Below are positions 53,746 through 62,122 of a DNA stretch of 64,000 nt, in pieces. A program made the translations under genes and the position numbers. A model generated the notes under the pieces. It was not told where the DNA came from. It saw only the letters and a program-made list of their open reading frames with translations, and searched no databases. The stretch is from Bacillus sp. RO2 (GTDB taxonomy: Bacteria; Bacillota; Bacilli; Bacillales; Bacillaceae_I): assembly GCF_012911845.1 (NCBI RefSeq), contig NZ_JAAXCU010000038.1, positions 62,001 to 126,000 of the forward strand. Direction: 5' to 3'. Each line of letters opens with the position of its first letter. Position 1 is the first letter of the stretch.

Positions 53746-53919
53746 ATGCCATGGTGGATGCTGTTAATTGTCATCGGAATTGTTTTTAGTGCATATATGA
53801 CGTTAAGGTCTGCAAAGGAAGAAAAAGAAGTAGAGGAAGCGATTATTGAAAAAGAAGGACAAGTATATATGGATAGGATTCAAGAGGAAAGAGAGAAAAA
53901 GCAGGTTGTAAACGTATAG
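53746..53919 (+). CDS. yhaL: YhaL, small sporulation-associated membrane protein
   Basis: 57 aa: N-terminal membrane helix (WWMLLIVIGIVFSAYMTL) and a charged helical tail. Lies between yhaM and prsA as in B. subtilis. GGGGGG precedes the ATG at 53746; a longer frame has no SD. Confidence 0.85.
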   Translation: MPWWMLLIVIGIVFSAYMTLRSAKEEKEVEEAIIEKEGQVYMDRIQEEREKKQVVNV

Positions 53920-53924
53920 AAAAA

Positions 53925-53952
53925 GGAAGCGGCTGTCCGCTTCCTTATTTTT
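53925..53952. terminator. Bidirectional terminator between yhaL and prsA
   Basis: GGAAGCGG pairs with CCGCTTCC, with A's and T's on both sides. Confidence 0.85.
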
Positions 53953-54832
53953 AGCTTTGGTCTTCAGTTTCTTTTTCTTTTTCAAATGTATTTTTGAGGT
54001 TGGAATCTTTCACTTTTATATTAGCATTGTTCAATTCTTTTTGAACTGCGGTGTCAACTGCGGCTGCATCGTTTACCTTGGATAAGAGAACTTCCTCTTT
54101 TAATTCCGCTTTCATGTCTTCAAAAGGTTCTTTATCTTTCTTATCTGTTACTTTGATAATGTGGAAACCATACATGCTTTCCACTGGCCCACTGATTTCG
54201 TTTACTTCGAGGCTGTAAGCTGCCTCTTCAAATTCAGGAAGCATGGCACCTGCACCGAACCAGTCAAGGTCTCCGCCATTTTGAGCAGAACCTGGGTCTG
54301 TAGAATACTCTGTTGCAAGTTCCGCGAAATCAGCACCTTCATCAAGCTTTTTCTTCACTTCATTCGCTGTTTCTTCATCTGCTACAAGAATATGGCTTGC
54401 ACGTATCTCAGGTTTCATCTCATCATAATATTTTTTAATTTCCTCGTCGGTAACTTCCACACTTTCCATTGCTGCTTTTTCTTGCAACATGGAGATACGC
54501 AAAGTCTGGCTTAACTGCTCTTCATTTTTGAAACCGCTCTGAGCCATCGCAGAATCAAATTGAGGTCCCATTTGTTGTTTCAACTCGTCTAAACGTTCTT
54601 GGACTTCTTCATCTGTAACTTCGTATTTCTCACTTAAGACTTTCTCATATACCAATTCACGAAGAATCTCTTCACCAAAACGATCCTTCATAGCTTCATA
54701 TAGCTCGTCCTGTGTAATGTTACCGGCAGAGGTTTCAGCAATCACCTCATCATTATCGGCTTTGTCATTGTTACAAGCAGACAGTGCAACAATTGAAGCG
54801 GTTGCACTTAAGGCAATTATCCATTTTTTCAT
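53951..54832 (-). CDS. prsA: Foldase lipoprotein PrsA (parvulin-type PPIase)
   Basis: 293 aa. Signal peptide with lipobox ALSAC (Cys20); anchored on the outer face of the membrane, it folds secreted proteins. The parvulin domain is near residues 135-225 (IRASHILVADEETANEVKKK, GSAQNGGDLDWFGAG, YGFHIIKV). GGGAG precedes the ATG. Confidence 0.95.
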   Translation of the reverse strand: MKKWIIALSATASIVALSACNNDKADNDEVIAETSAGNITQDELYEAMKDRFGEEILRELVYEKVLSEKYEVTDEEVQERLDELKQQMGPQFDSAMAQSGFKNEEQLSQTLRISMLQEKAAMESVEVTDEEIKKYYDEMKPEIRASHILVADEETANEVKKKLDEGADFAELATEYSTDPGSAQNGGDLDWFGAGAMLPEFEEAAYSLEVNEISGPVESMYGFHIIKVTDKKDKEPFEDMKAELKEEVLLSKVNDAAAVDTAVQKELNNANIKVKDSNLKNTFEKEKETEDQS

Positions 54833-54963
54833 TTAAGTCACTCCCATATGTAGTAAAACGTTCCAAACAATACTATAGCATATTCTTCATATTTAATGAA
54901 ATTATTTGACAACACTTTAAAGGCAGCAATTTAACTTATAAAAGATAAGAAAGTATATATCCC

Positions 54964-55091
54964 GGTTGATTTCCGTTCCAGGCGCTTCGCTTGCCTGCTG
55001 GCGGTCCGTAAGCCTCTTCGGCTTGCGCCTTCGGGGTCTCACTTGTCCCTTCCTCCCGCGGGCGTCTACGCGCCTTCCAATCCAATCAACA
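54964..55091 (-). repeat. Dispersed repeat, copy D (inverted orientation)
   Basis: Bounded by GGTTGATT and AATCAAC; read on the minus strand it has GGCGCGTAGACGCCCGCGGG, GAGACCCCGAAGGCGCAAGC and GAGGCTTACGG. More diverged than copies A, C and E. Confidence 0.7.
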
Positions 55092-55182
55092 AAGTGACTT
55101 CATTCATTAGAAGGGTTTATGAAAAAAGCTATATAACTGAGCTAGCTGAATAAGCATTAACTTATATTTAATGTAATATATA

Positions 55183-55308
55183 GCTGTGGATTGGAGCAAA
55201 TGGCGTAGACTCCAGGGGGGAGAAACGGTAGATTGAGACCCCGCAACGAAGTGAGGAGGCTCAAGCGCCGTCCCGCGGAAAGCGAAGCCATTAGCGGAAA
55301 GGAACAGC
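55183..55308 (+). repeat. Dispersed repeat, full copy E
   Basis: 126 bp from GCTGTGGATT to AACAGC; internal GGCGTAGACTCCAGGGGGGA, GAGACCCCGCAACGAAGTGA and CCCGCGGAAAGCGAAGCCAT. The stretch 55309-55560 holds one hairpin (55480-55513) and no gene. Confidence 0.8.
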
Positions 55309-55562
55309 GGGGCATAACCAATTAACTTATAAGGTTCGGTTTATTTTTAACTTAAGGTAAGAGCATTTTCAAAAAAAATGGGTTATCGTCCATTCCAATT
55401 TCTCCACTTTTACATATGATAAATGGAATCATGAAAACATCAACGCACTTTGTTGTCCCAGGATTTCATGTAAAAAACCTTAGAGGCAGGATAAACGCCT
55501 ATGCCTCCTAAGAAATTGTTGCATAAGATATCGTAACAACTCATGAAGGAGGTGTTACTAAG

Positions 55563-55649
55563 ATGGGTAATGCGTATGCAGGTGGCTTCGCGTTAATCGT
55601 AGTATTGTTTATCTTGTTGGTAATCGTAGGTGCAGCTTGGTTGTACTAA
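55563..55649 (+). CDS. YjcZ-family sporulation peptide 1 (SscA-like, 28 aa)
   Basis: MGNAYAGGFALIVVLFILLV then IVGAAWLY: a Gly-rich start and one membrane helix, the signature of YjcZ/YhzE-like sporulation peptides. B. subtilis SscA, a 28-aa spore coat assembly protein, belongs here and I believe maps near prsA. AAGGAGGTG stands 8 bp before the ATG. Confidence 0.88.
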   Translation: MGNAYAGGFALIVVLFILLVIVGAAWLY

Positions 55650-55680
55650 CTACATTTTTAATAAAAAAGGAGGAACTAAA

Positions 55681-55767
55681 ATGTCAGGTGGACATTCCGG
55701 CGGATTTGCGTTAATCGTAGTATTATTTATCCTGTTAGTAATCGTAGGTGCAGCTTGGTTATGCTAA
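55681..55767 (+). CDS. YjcZ-family sporulation peptide 2 (28 aa)
   Basis: MSGGHSGGFALIVVLFILLV then IVGAAWLC, identical to peptide 1 over the last 20 residues except the final one. AAAGGAGGA precedes the ATG, 31 bp after the first gene. A tandem duplication in one transcript. Confidence 0.88.
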   Translation: MSGGHSGGFALIVVLFILLVIVGAAWLC

Positions 55768-55806
55768 GCTAGACCTTGGAGAACGAGCAATGCCTCAAAC
55801 TCCACA

Positions 55807-55840
55807 AAAACACCTTCCATGTTTACATGGAAGGTGTTTT
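55807..55840. terminator. Bidirectional terminator after the YjcZ pair
   Basis: ACACCTTCCATGT and ACATGGAAGGTGT, flanked by A's and T's. Confidence 0.9.
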
Positions 55841-55853
55841 TTGTGCCGATTTA

Positions 55854-56045
55854 TTATTTGGAGCTTAGCAGGATATCTACATAAGAGGAAATTAATAGAA
55901 TGGTAATAAGTACATTTATGGTTCGGAAAACTTTCGGTTGACGATCCTCCGGTATTTCCTTTTGAACGCATAAAGCATTCGTTAATTTGTTTATGTAGAA
56001 GAGTATAAATACAGCCACCCAAACAAATAGAAATGCGATAGCCAT
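55854..56045 (-). CDS. Small two-helix membrane protein (63 aa)
   Basis: Helix 1 at residues 2-20 (IAFLFVWVAVFILFYI) and helix 2 at 40-58 (FRTINVLITILLISSYVDIL), linked by a charged loop. AAAGGAGGG precedes the ATG. Not recognised. Transcribed toward the bidirectional terminator. Confidence 0.7.
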   Translation of the reverse strand: MAIAFLFVWVAVFILFYINKLTNALCVQKEIPEDRQPKVFRTINVLITILLISSYVDILLSSK

Positions 56046-56168
56046 AAGATCCCTCCTTTGTGGCTTGCTTTAAACTAAATACGGAATATATACTTATGCC
56101 TTCTACCTTACCAAAGTTTATGAGAAAAAGATACTGTGATGGTCCGAAACTTTTACAAAAAATGAAAA

Positions 56169-56194
56169 AGCATCCTAGAGGTTTTTAGGACGCT
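56169..56194 (-). terminator. Terminator of the DUF3267-like gene
   Basis: On the minus strand AGCGTCCTA pairs with TAGGATGCT (one G-T), then five T's. Confidence 0.75.
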
Positions 56195-56739
56195 ATTTCT
56201 TTCTCATTAACTATTAAGATATCATAACCGTTTTCCAATTCTTCAATTTGGCATTTGCTAGGAGCACGTTGGATAAGTTTAATATAAAGGAAATCTGGAA
56301 TACTTAAACCAAGATTTACTGCCGCAAGCATGGAAAAATAATGATAATAGCTTGGGAAAATATGTGCAAGTAAGATGCATGCTGAAGTGATAATGGCGAA
56401 AGGAGCCAGTAACACAGCATAAGATTGGATTTTTGTAAAAGGCTTTTTTGTTTTTATTTTCATATATGGCATATAGCACTTAAATTTCCACTTAAGTTTT
56501 ACTTGGTTTTTTGTCGCAATTAGCGGAAGAACATGACATAGCTTGTGCATCGTGAACATACCCAAAAGGCCAAGGATGAACCATCCGAAATTGGCAGATG
56601 AGACAGTTGTGTCATGGTAAATAAGGCTAAAAGACAGAAAGAATACAATAAACGAAAGTAAAGTGATGATAAAAGAAATAAGTGTTATGCGATGGAGTCC
56701 ATATTGTCTAGTAATATCAATGGATTTCCAGCAGTTCAT
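56185..56739 (-). CDS. DUF3267-like membrane protein, putative inactive zincin
   Basis: 184 aa, four hydrophobic segments. DUF3267 members usually have HExxH at the end of helix 2; here it reads HKLCH (in MFTMHKLCHVLPL), keeping both histidines but replacing the catalytic Glu by Lys. A peptidase function is therefore doubtful. The C terminus ends in a short soluble tail. Family call is moderate. Confidence 0.7.
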   Translation of the reverse strand: MNCWKSIDITRQYGLHRITLISFIITLLSFIVFFLSFSLIYHDTTVSSANFGWFILGLLGMFTMHKLCHVLPLIATKNQVKLKWKFKCYMPYMKIKTKKPFTKIQSYAVLLAPFAIITSACILLAHIFPSYYHYFSMLAAVNLGLSIPDFLYIKLIQRAPSKCQIEELENGYDILIVNEKEIAS

Positions 56740-56954
56740 AGTTGAGTCACCTACCGTAATTGCTAGTCGTAATCAAAATTACTAAATTAATGTAAGCTTT
56801 TTTATTGGAAAAATCAATAGGTGAATGTAATTTATTTTTCGATCAATCCATCTAAATATTGGTAAGTGAACGGAATTGATGTAAAATAAGTAGAAAAGTA
56901 CAGCAATCCTTTAAGATTTTTTATTTGGATTTGCAACAGTAAGGACTGAATAAA

Positions 56955-57284
56955 GTGGAAGAAAGACTTGAAACCTTGGAGTTCTACGTGGAACTTTTAA
57001 TAAAACAAATGGATCGGACAAGATATCCTTGGGATTATCTAATCATGCTTGGAAAATTGAGCAAGAAAGACGTGCAGAATCTGTATAATGTATGTGAAAA
57101 ATTGAGCAAAGAAATGGAGAAACAAAAAGCGGAAGGGTTTGTAACGTTTTCTCCGCTTCTTATACAATTCAGGCAAGCCTTGCCTAAAGACCTGCCATTG
57201 GAGGACACAATTTCTGCTTTACGTACACAAGGCTATTATGTCCCGCTGATGGACGCATTTCAAAGAGATATCAAGAAGAAGTAA
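56955..57284 (+). CDS. yhaI: DUF1878 protein YhaI
   Basis: 109-aa helical protein starting [30 protein letters not shown] and [11 protein letters not shown] are family features. Function unknown. It overlaps the 3' end of the convergent hpr gene by 14 bp. The start codon is ATA/GTG-poor in the vicinity; GTG at 56955 with AGTAAGGA upstream. Confidence 0.85.
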   Translation: MEERLETLEFYVELLIKQMDRTRYPWDYLIMLGKLSKKDVQNLYNVCEKLSKEMEKQKAEGFVTFSPLLIQFRQALPKDLPLEDTISALRTQGYYVPLMDAFQRDIKKK

Positions 57285-57870
57285 CGCTTTCATTTTTCTC
57301 TTCAAGCACTTCGTCTTTTTTGGAAAGTCTTCCATCGACCTCAACAAAATCCTCTTCAATATTATTAAAGGATCGTTCAAAGATTTGCATAAAGTCTTCC
57401 CCGTAAACATTGCGAATCACGCACATGATGTCGAGCAGCTCCGGGAATTTTCCGTATAAGTCATGCATCGGCAAAGCACCGCTAAATACCGAATTTTTAC
57501 TAGGATCATAGGTTTCCATCAGTTCTAAAAGGATTTTTTCTCCTTTGTCGGTTAGTTCAATATATGTGTTTCGCTTATCATTTTCTTTTTTAGAAAAGCG
57601 AAGCAACTCTCTTTCTTCTAATTTCTTGGAGAAGTTGAAAGCAGTGGATACATGCATCACTCCGAATTTAGCAATCTCGGAAATACTTGCTCCCTTTAAG
57701 TGATAGGCAATCCAAAGAATATGGTGTTCGTTGATATTCAAATCATAAGGTTTAATCCACTGTTGCCAATCTTTCTCGATGGTCTTCCAAAGTGCTTTAC
57801 TCAGCTGGGCAACACGTTGGCTGAAGAGCATAGCTTCTTTTAATGAATACTGTCCGTTCTGTGTATTCAC
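57271..57870 (-). CDS. hpr: Transition-state regulator Hpr (ScoC), MarR family
   Basis: 199 aa. Winged helix residues [20 protein letters not shown] and [19 protein letters not shown]; the C-terminal region ([20 protein letters not shown]) is specific to Hpr. In B. subtilis it represses proteases, sinI and oligopeptide permease genes. The SD is GTAGGTGAG. Confidence 0.94.
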   Translation of the reverse strand: MNTQNGQYSLKEAMLFSQRVAQLSKALWKTIEKDWQQWIKPYDLNINEHHILWIAYHLKGASISEIAKFGVMHVSTAFNFSKKLEERELLRFSKKENDKRNTYIELTDKGEKILLELMETYDPSKNSVFSGALPMHDLYGKFPELLDIMCVIRNVYGEDFMQIFERSFNNIEEDFVEVDGRLSKKDEVLEEKNESVTSS

Positions 57871-57963
57871 AAACTCACCTACTTTTTTCTAATATATTAC
57901 TATCTATTATGACAATAAAATAAAAATTAATAAAGGTCTAAATTTACAAAAAATTAAAATTTT

Positions 57964-58338
57964 TTATTCAGCGGTGTTTTTCGCTAGTTTTTTCTCTAGA
58001 TTTTCTAACTCTTCCTGTAGGTTTGCAATATTTTGTTGAATAGATTCTTGATGAGGTTTAATCGAATTTTGCCAAAGGTCCACTGAAACCTTGATCTCTT
58101 CTGCAATATTTCCGACGGTTGCTTTTCCCTCTTCCATCGCTTGTGTTACTTGATCCTTAATATGAATAGCCTCTTGTTTTAACTCTTCCATCGTCAATTG
58201 AACAGAATGAGCCGTAGACTTTATTTTCGCTCTTCTAGATGCTCCGGATTCAGAGGTTGTAAGCAATGCGGAAATTCCAGCTATCGTTCCACCTATTAAA
58301 ACTCCGTAAATGAATGATTTCCCATTCATAGTAATCAC
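57964..58338 (-). CDS. yhaH: YtxH-domain protein YhaH
   Basis: 124 aa. N-terminal hydrophobic Gly/Ala-rich segment (FIYGVLIGGTIAGISALLTT) followed by a long amphipathic coiled coil, as in YtxH general-stress proteins. GAGGAGTG precedes the ATG. Confidence 0.85.
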   Translation of the reverse strand: MITMNGKSFIYGVLIGGTIAGISALLTTSESGASRRAKIKSTAHSVQLTMEELKQEAIHIKDQVTQAMEEGKATVGNIAEEIKVSVDLWQNSIKPHQESIQQNIANLQEELENLEKKLAKNTAE

Positions 58339-58585
58339 TCCTCTATAAAGTTATGTAAATATAGTTCAATACCCTAAGATTATTATATAATTCAACATTT
58401 ATAAAAAAAATCCTCTTTTTGTTGATACTTTTCTGAATGAATCAATAAACAAAAGGGTTTACACTTTTATCATCTTTATTGTTTCCAAAACAACGAGTAT
58501 ATATTTGACAAACCCCTAGGTTACATTACTTGTTTCATAAGAAAAGCAAGAGCGGCATATTTATGATAAAAAGGGGGCGGGCTTT

Positions 58586-58777
58586 GTGGCAGTTATAACA
58601 TCTTTGTTATTTATCATAAGTATTGTGATGTTGTTTGGTGGTGGAAACTATTTTTTGGCTTCACAAAGGGCAGGCGTATATCCGCCGAGAAGAGTGTTGC
58701 AACAGAGGGCTGTAGCTATTGGAGGTGCTGGTGGGGTCATGTTTTTGCTTGCGGTCTTGGTGACATGGGCTGTTTAA
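58586..58777 (+). CDS. Small membrane protein (63 aa)
   Basis: Two helices (residues 3-24 and 45-62) around a basic loop, SQRAGVYPPRRVLQQRAVAI. GTG start with AAGGGGGCGG upstream. The gene lies between divergent yhaH and convergent trpP, as small genes of this type do in other bacilli. Not identified. Confidence 0.7.
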   Translation: MAVITSLLFIISIVMLFGGGNYFLASQRAGVYPPRRVLQQRAVAIGGAGGVMFLLAVLVTWAV

Positions 58778-58797
58778 TCCCATTTTCTAATATAAGA

Positions 58798-58831
58798 AGA
58801 GGGCAAATCCTTTTGTAGGAATTTGCCCTCT
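58798..58831. terminator. Bidirectional terminator before trpP
   Basis: AGAGGGCAAAT and ATTTGCCCTCT arms with an inner CC/GG pair. Confidence 0.8.
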
Positions 58832-58834
58832 GCA

Positions 58835-59359
58835 TTATGTTGTAGCTATTAAATTTGAACGTTTGGCAATGCTCGTTACAATCGGATAAATAATAATCAT
58901 GACTATTGCATTCAGTGCAACAGCAGGTAGTACGGCTGTAATGAAGAAGAATGCAAAGGATTCTCCGCCTGGCAATCCCACCAATGTTAGAGCGGTAAAA
59001 AGAAAAATCACGCCTGAAACAATGGTTCCTATAGCGGTTAAAACACCGGCTTTAACAAGTGGCTTGTCCAATTTCTTTAATGCAAGAAGCATAAAGAAAA
59101 ACAAGAATGCTGTAATTGGCTTATCAATAATGTTTGGGATTTGGCCAGCTGGAAAAGTGGTCGTCATGGCGGAAATTAATCCTGTCACGACTCCTAATAA
59201 TAATACATTTTTCTTTTCAGGAAACAGCATGATACCTAAAAACATCATTGTTAAAGCCAAATCTGGCTTCATACCAAGAATGACCCCCGGTACAACCGTG
59301 TGCAGAACAGCACCGATTCCAACCAATAAAGCTAGTGACACTAAAGTCTTTGTATTCAT
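58835..59359 (-). CDS. trpP: Tryptophan transporter TrpP
   Basis: 174 aa, about five helices. GAVLHTVVPGVILGMKPDLALT and the FPEKKNVLLLGVVTGLISAMTTTFPAGQIPNIID region match the TrpP family. Imports tryptophan, probably as an ECF-like S protein. A run of TRAP-type triplets covers its SD. Confidence 0.92.
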   Translation of the reverse strand: MNTKTLVSLALLVGIGAVLHTVVPGVILGMKPDLALTMMFLGIMLFPEKKNVLLLGVVTGLISAMTTTFPAGQIPNIIDKPITAFLFFFMLLALKKLDKPLVKAGVLTAIGTIVSGVIFLFTALTLVGLPGGESFAFFFITAVLPAVALNAIVMIIIYPIVTSIAKRSNLIATT

Positions 59360-59361
59360 TT

Positions 59362-59419
59362 CTCATCTCTCCTCAACTAATCTTGTCTTTTTTAACTCCA
59401 TTAGTACACTCATTGTCTA
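59362..59419 (-). promoter_or_regulatory. TRAP-binding-type triplet repeats over the trpP start
   Basis: Minus-strand triplets AAG (59389), AAG (59384), TAG (59379), GAG (59374), GAG (59369), GAG (59364) recur every 5 nt up to the ATG at 59359; further TAG/GAG triplets at 59419, 59411 and 59398. In B. subtilis TRAP-tryptophan binds such repeats in trpP mRNA and blocks the ribosome. Confidence 0.8.
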
Positions 59420-59451
59420 ATGCGAATTAATAGATACTAGTATATAAAAGA

Positions 59452-59473
59452 TTCCTCTTTTTGAAAAGGGGAA
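59452..59473 (-). terminator. Terminator of serC
   Basis: On the minus strand TTCCCCTTT pairs with AAGAGGAA and neighbours (one G-T), followed by TCTTTT. Confidence 0.6.
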
Positions 59474-59482
59474 AGCTCCTCA

Positions 59483-60565
59483 TTACCTATATTTGGCTTG
59501 AAAGCTTTTCATGAATTTCGCTAATGCCTGACATGATTCCAATGGAACAGCATTGTAAATAGATGCTCTGCACCCTCCGACCATTCTGTGACCTCCAAGG
59601 CCGACAAAGCCTTCTTCTTTTGCTTGAGTTAGAAAAACAGATGTGAGCTCCTCGGAAGGCAGATTGAATGTAACATTCATGAGAGATCTAGATCCTTTTT
59701 CAGCATGACCAATGTAAAATCCTTCACTTTGATCAATCGTATCATAAAGGAGTTCTGCCTTCATTTGGTTGATTTTTTCCATTGCTTCCACGCCCCCTTG
59801 CTCTGCCACCCACTCCAATACAAGGGAAAGCATATAAATGGAGAAGGTTGGAGGCGTATTATATAAGGAGCTGTTTTTGGCGTGTGTCTGATAATTTAGC
59901 ATGGTCGGTATATTATTAGGACATTGCTCTAACAGTCCTTTCTTTATAATCACAACTGTTACACCAGAAGGCCCTAGATTTTTCTGGGCACCAGCATAGA
60001 TAAGAGAGAAATCTTCTACATTAATTGATCTGCTTAAGATATCACTCGACATATCTGCAATCATTGGTATGTGGGAGGGAATGGTTGGGAATTCCCTCCA
60101 TTGTGTTCCGAAAATGGTATTGTTGCTCGTTATATGCAAATAAGCTGCATCTGTAGATAGTTCTAATTGAGAAGGGATGATAGTGTAACCAGATTCCTTG
60201 GCGGTGGAAGCAATATGAGTCGAGCCAACTTTTTGTGCCTCTTTTAATGCTTTTTCGGACCAAGAACCGGACAAGCTGTAGTTAGCTGTCTTACCTATTG
60301 GGAGAAAGTTCATCGGAATGGCCGAGAATTGCAAACTAGCACCTCCTTGCATGAAGAGAATGTCATAGTCGTCTGGGATCTGCAAAAGTTTTTGTAAAAG
60401 GGTTGCTGCTTTCTGATGAACCTTATCATATTCTTTGCTTCGGTGACTTAGTTCCATGACAGACATACCTGTCTCTTGAAAATCCAACAATTCCTCTTGG
60501 GCACGTTGTAGCACTTGTTTTGGAAGTGCTGCAGGCCCAGCATTAAAATTATATACACGCTTCAT
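59483..60565 (-). CDS. serC: Phosphoserine aminotransferase
   Basis: 360-aa PLP enzyme making phosphoserine from 3-phosphohydroxypyruvate. NFNAGPAALP start, FMQGGASLQF, the Schiff-base Lys in YAGAQKNLGPSGV, and the C-terminal GGHRMVGGCRASIYNA. GGGGG precedes the ATG. No T-box was found upstream. Confidence 0.95.
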   Translation of the reverse strand: MKRVYNFNAGPAALPKQVLQRAQEELLDFQETGMSVMELSHRSKEYDKVHQKAATLLQKLLQIPDDYDILFMQGGASLQFSAIPMNFLPIGKTANYSLSGSWSEKALKEAQKVGSTHIASTAKESGYTIIPSQLELSTDAAYLHITSNNTIFGTQWREFPTIPSHIPMIADMSSDILSRSINVEDFSLIYAGAQKNLGPSGVTVVIIKKGLLEQCPNNIPTMLNYQTHAKNSSLYNTPPTFSIYMLSLVLEWVAEQGGVEAMEKINQMKAELLYDTIDQSEGFYIGHAEKGSRSLMNVTFNLPSEELTSVFLTQAKEEGFVGLGGHRMVGGCRASIYNAVPLESCQALAKFMKSFQAKYR

Positions 60566-60668
60566 CCTATTAACCCCCTAAAGTAATCTGAAAATATTAA
60601 TATATATCCTAACATGAATTGTGTTAGAATACATGAAAGATTTCGAAAAAAGTTAGGAGTAAACGATC

Positions 60669-61547
60669 ATGTATCATGAACAAAAACCTTTTGATATTAG
60701 TCCATATGATCATCCAGATATATATCCTGGTCCAAGGCCAGCAGCTTCTTTTTTATTTTGGCAAGGTAAAGCTCATAGAATGGAGGCTGATAAAGGAGTG
60801 CCGGTTGAGCAGCATTCTATTCACTTTACCAATGTGGACCATGTGCTGGGCAGCTTGGCATTTCAGAGTACGCATGTAAAAAGAGTGGAGGAGTTTTTGG
60901 GAGAGGGAGGATTCCATTCCAAGGTTCCCGTCGTCGCTTATGGGTCGAATGTGTGTTTAGCTCAATTGCAATACAAATTTCGTTTACGCCCGGAAGAAGA
61001 GGATTTTATGCTTTGCATAAAAGGCACAGTGACGGATTCAGATATTGTTTATGCCCCATTTCTAGCACCTTATGGTTCTTTGCCTGCAGTCATTGCACCA
61101 GTGGAAGGTGCTGTATGTGAGGTTTGGTTGACGTTTATAGATAAAAAGCAGTTGGAATTGATTAATTCAACTGAAAAAGGATATGAACTTAGAGTACATT
61201 CTGGGAAAAAAGTTCGTTTGGATACTGGAGAAGTCTTTGAGAATGTCTATGCTTACTATGAGCCACGTGCCTTGTTGTGGAAAGGTGAGATGCGCAGGTT
61301 CAAGGACATTTCCGGTCACAGTCCGCTTCAGTCCGTGTGGCAAAGTGAGATGCTTAACGAATTAAAGGTGGCAGTCGACCATAAAGGAACACGTGAAGAA
61401 TTTATTCACTTGTTAAGATGGGACAGGAGTTATCGTGATTATGTAGAAGGATTTTTAAAGGACGAATGCACCTATGCTTTTGATCATCCGGACTGGAAAG
61501 CTGCGGAAACTATCCTTTCCATTGGAGAGATGAAAAGATCATTTTGA
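60669..61547 (+). CDS. Gamma-glutamylcyclotransferase-like protein (292 aa)
   Basis: The middle has VVAYGSNVCLAQLQYKF, the YGSN loop of GGCT-fold enzymes, and later a YEPRALLW/FKDISGHSPLQSVW block. Longer than single-domain GGCTs. Diverges from serC with 100 bp between starts and is absent from the B. subtilis order as I recall it. AGGAG precedes the ATG. Substrate unknown. Confidence 0.6.
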   Translation: MYHEQKPFDISPYDHPDIYPGPRPAASFLFWQGKAHRMEADKGVPVEQHSIHFTNVDHVLGSLAFQSTHVKRVEEFLGEGGFHSKVPVVAYGSNVCLAQLQYKFRLRPEEEDFMLCIKGTVTDSDIVYAPFLAPYGSLPAVIAPVEGAVCEVWLTFIDKKQLELINSTEKGYELRVHSGKKVRLDTGEVFENVYAYYEPRALLWKGEMRRFKDISGHSPLQSVWQSEMLNELKVAVDHKGTREEFIHLLRWDRSYRDYVEGFLKDECTYAFDHPDWKAAETILSIGEMKRSF

Positions 61548-61555
61548 AAATAAAA

Positions 61556-61584
61556 TGACGTGGATCCATAAAGGGTCCACGTCA
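61556..61584. terminator. Bidirectional terminator between the GGCT-like gene and hit
   Basis: TGACGTGGATCC pairs with GGGTCCACGTCA around a short loop. Confidence 0.85.
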
Positions 61585-61590
61585 TATATT

Positions 61591-62013
61591 TTACTTTATA
61601 CCTTGATTAATTTTCGTAGCGAACTCTTGCAATTCTTGAGTTGTGTAATCGCTTTGGTTCGACTTCCAGACTGCTCCAAATCCGTCACCTTTGCCGTAAC
61701 GAGGGATGATGTGAAGATGATAATGAAATACCGATTGACCGGCAGCTTCTCCATTATTATTTAAGAGGTTAAGACCAATAGGTTCAAACTGCTCTTTAAT
61801 AGAACTAGCGATCTTAGGCACCACTTTAAAAAGATTCTCTGCTATTTCGGGAGTAAGTTCGTAAATGTTTTCTTTATGTACTTTCGGAATAACTAATGTA
61901 TGTCCTTTTGTTACCTGGCTAATATCAAGAAACGCCAAAACGTGCTCGTCTTCGTATACTTTTGCAGCAGGGATGTCCCCGTCGATAATCTTACAGAAAA
62001 TGCAATCACTCAC
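61591..62013 (-). CDS. hit: HIT-family nucleotide-binding protein
   Basis: 140 aa. CIFCKIIDGDIPAAKVYEDE start and the HIT triad HYHLHIIPR. Zinc-binding-type Cys pair at residues 3 and 6. I take the GTG at 62013, because AGAGGTGAT lies 5 bp upstream; the GTG at 62022 lies within that SD. Lies next to ecsA as in B. subtilis. Confidence 0.93.
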   Translation of the reverse strand: MSDCIFCKIIDGDIPAAKVYEDEHVLAFLDISQVTKGHTLVIPKVHKENIYELTPEIAENLFKVVPKIASSIKEQFEPIGLNLLNNNGEAAGQSVFHYHLHIIPRYGKGDGFGAVWKSNQSDYTTQELQEFATKINQGIK

Positions 62014-62095
62014 CCGTATCACCTCTGAAATTTATTTTCATCTATTTTACCATGTTTTGGACAAGTAACCTAATTTGATGAGCAGGCAAATTAAA

Positions 62096-62122
62096 CAAGC
62101 AAGAGCAAAAGCTCCTGCTTGT
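62096..62122 (-). terminator. Hairpin at the end of the hit-ecsA structured region
   Basis: On the minus strand CAAGCAGGAGC pairs with GCTCTTGCTTG around TTTT, followed by TTTAATTT. On the plus strand no T's follow, so it points to a minus-strand transcript. Confidence 0.6.

Noticed and set aside
55480-55513. Hairpin CTTAG-AGGCA...TGCCT-CCTAAG as a terminator
   Set aside because: The T tract exists only on the minus strand, where no gene lies upstream; left unassigned.
60566-60668. T-box leader for serC
   Set aside because: Too short between divergent genes and no T-box sequence or terminator seen.
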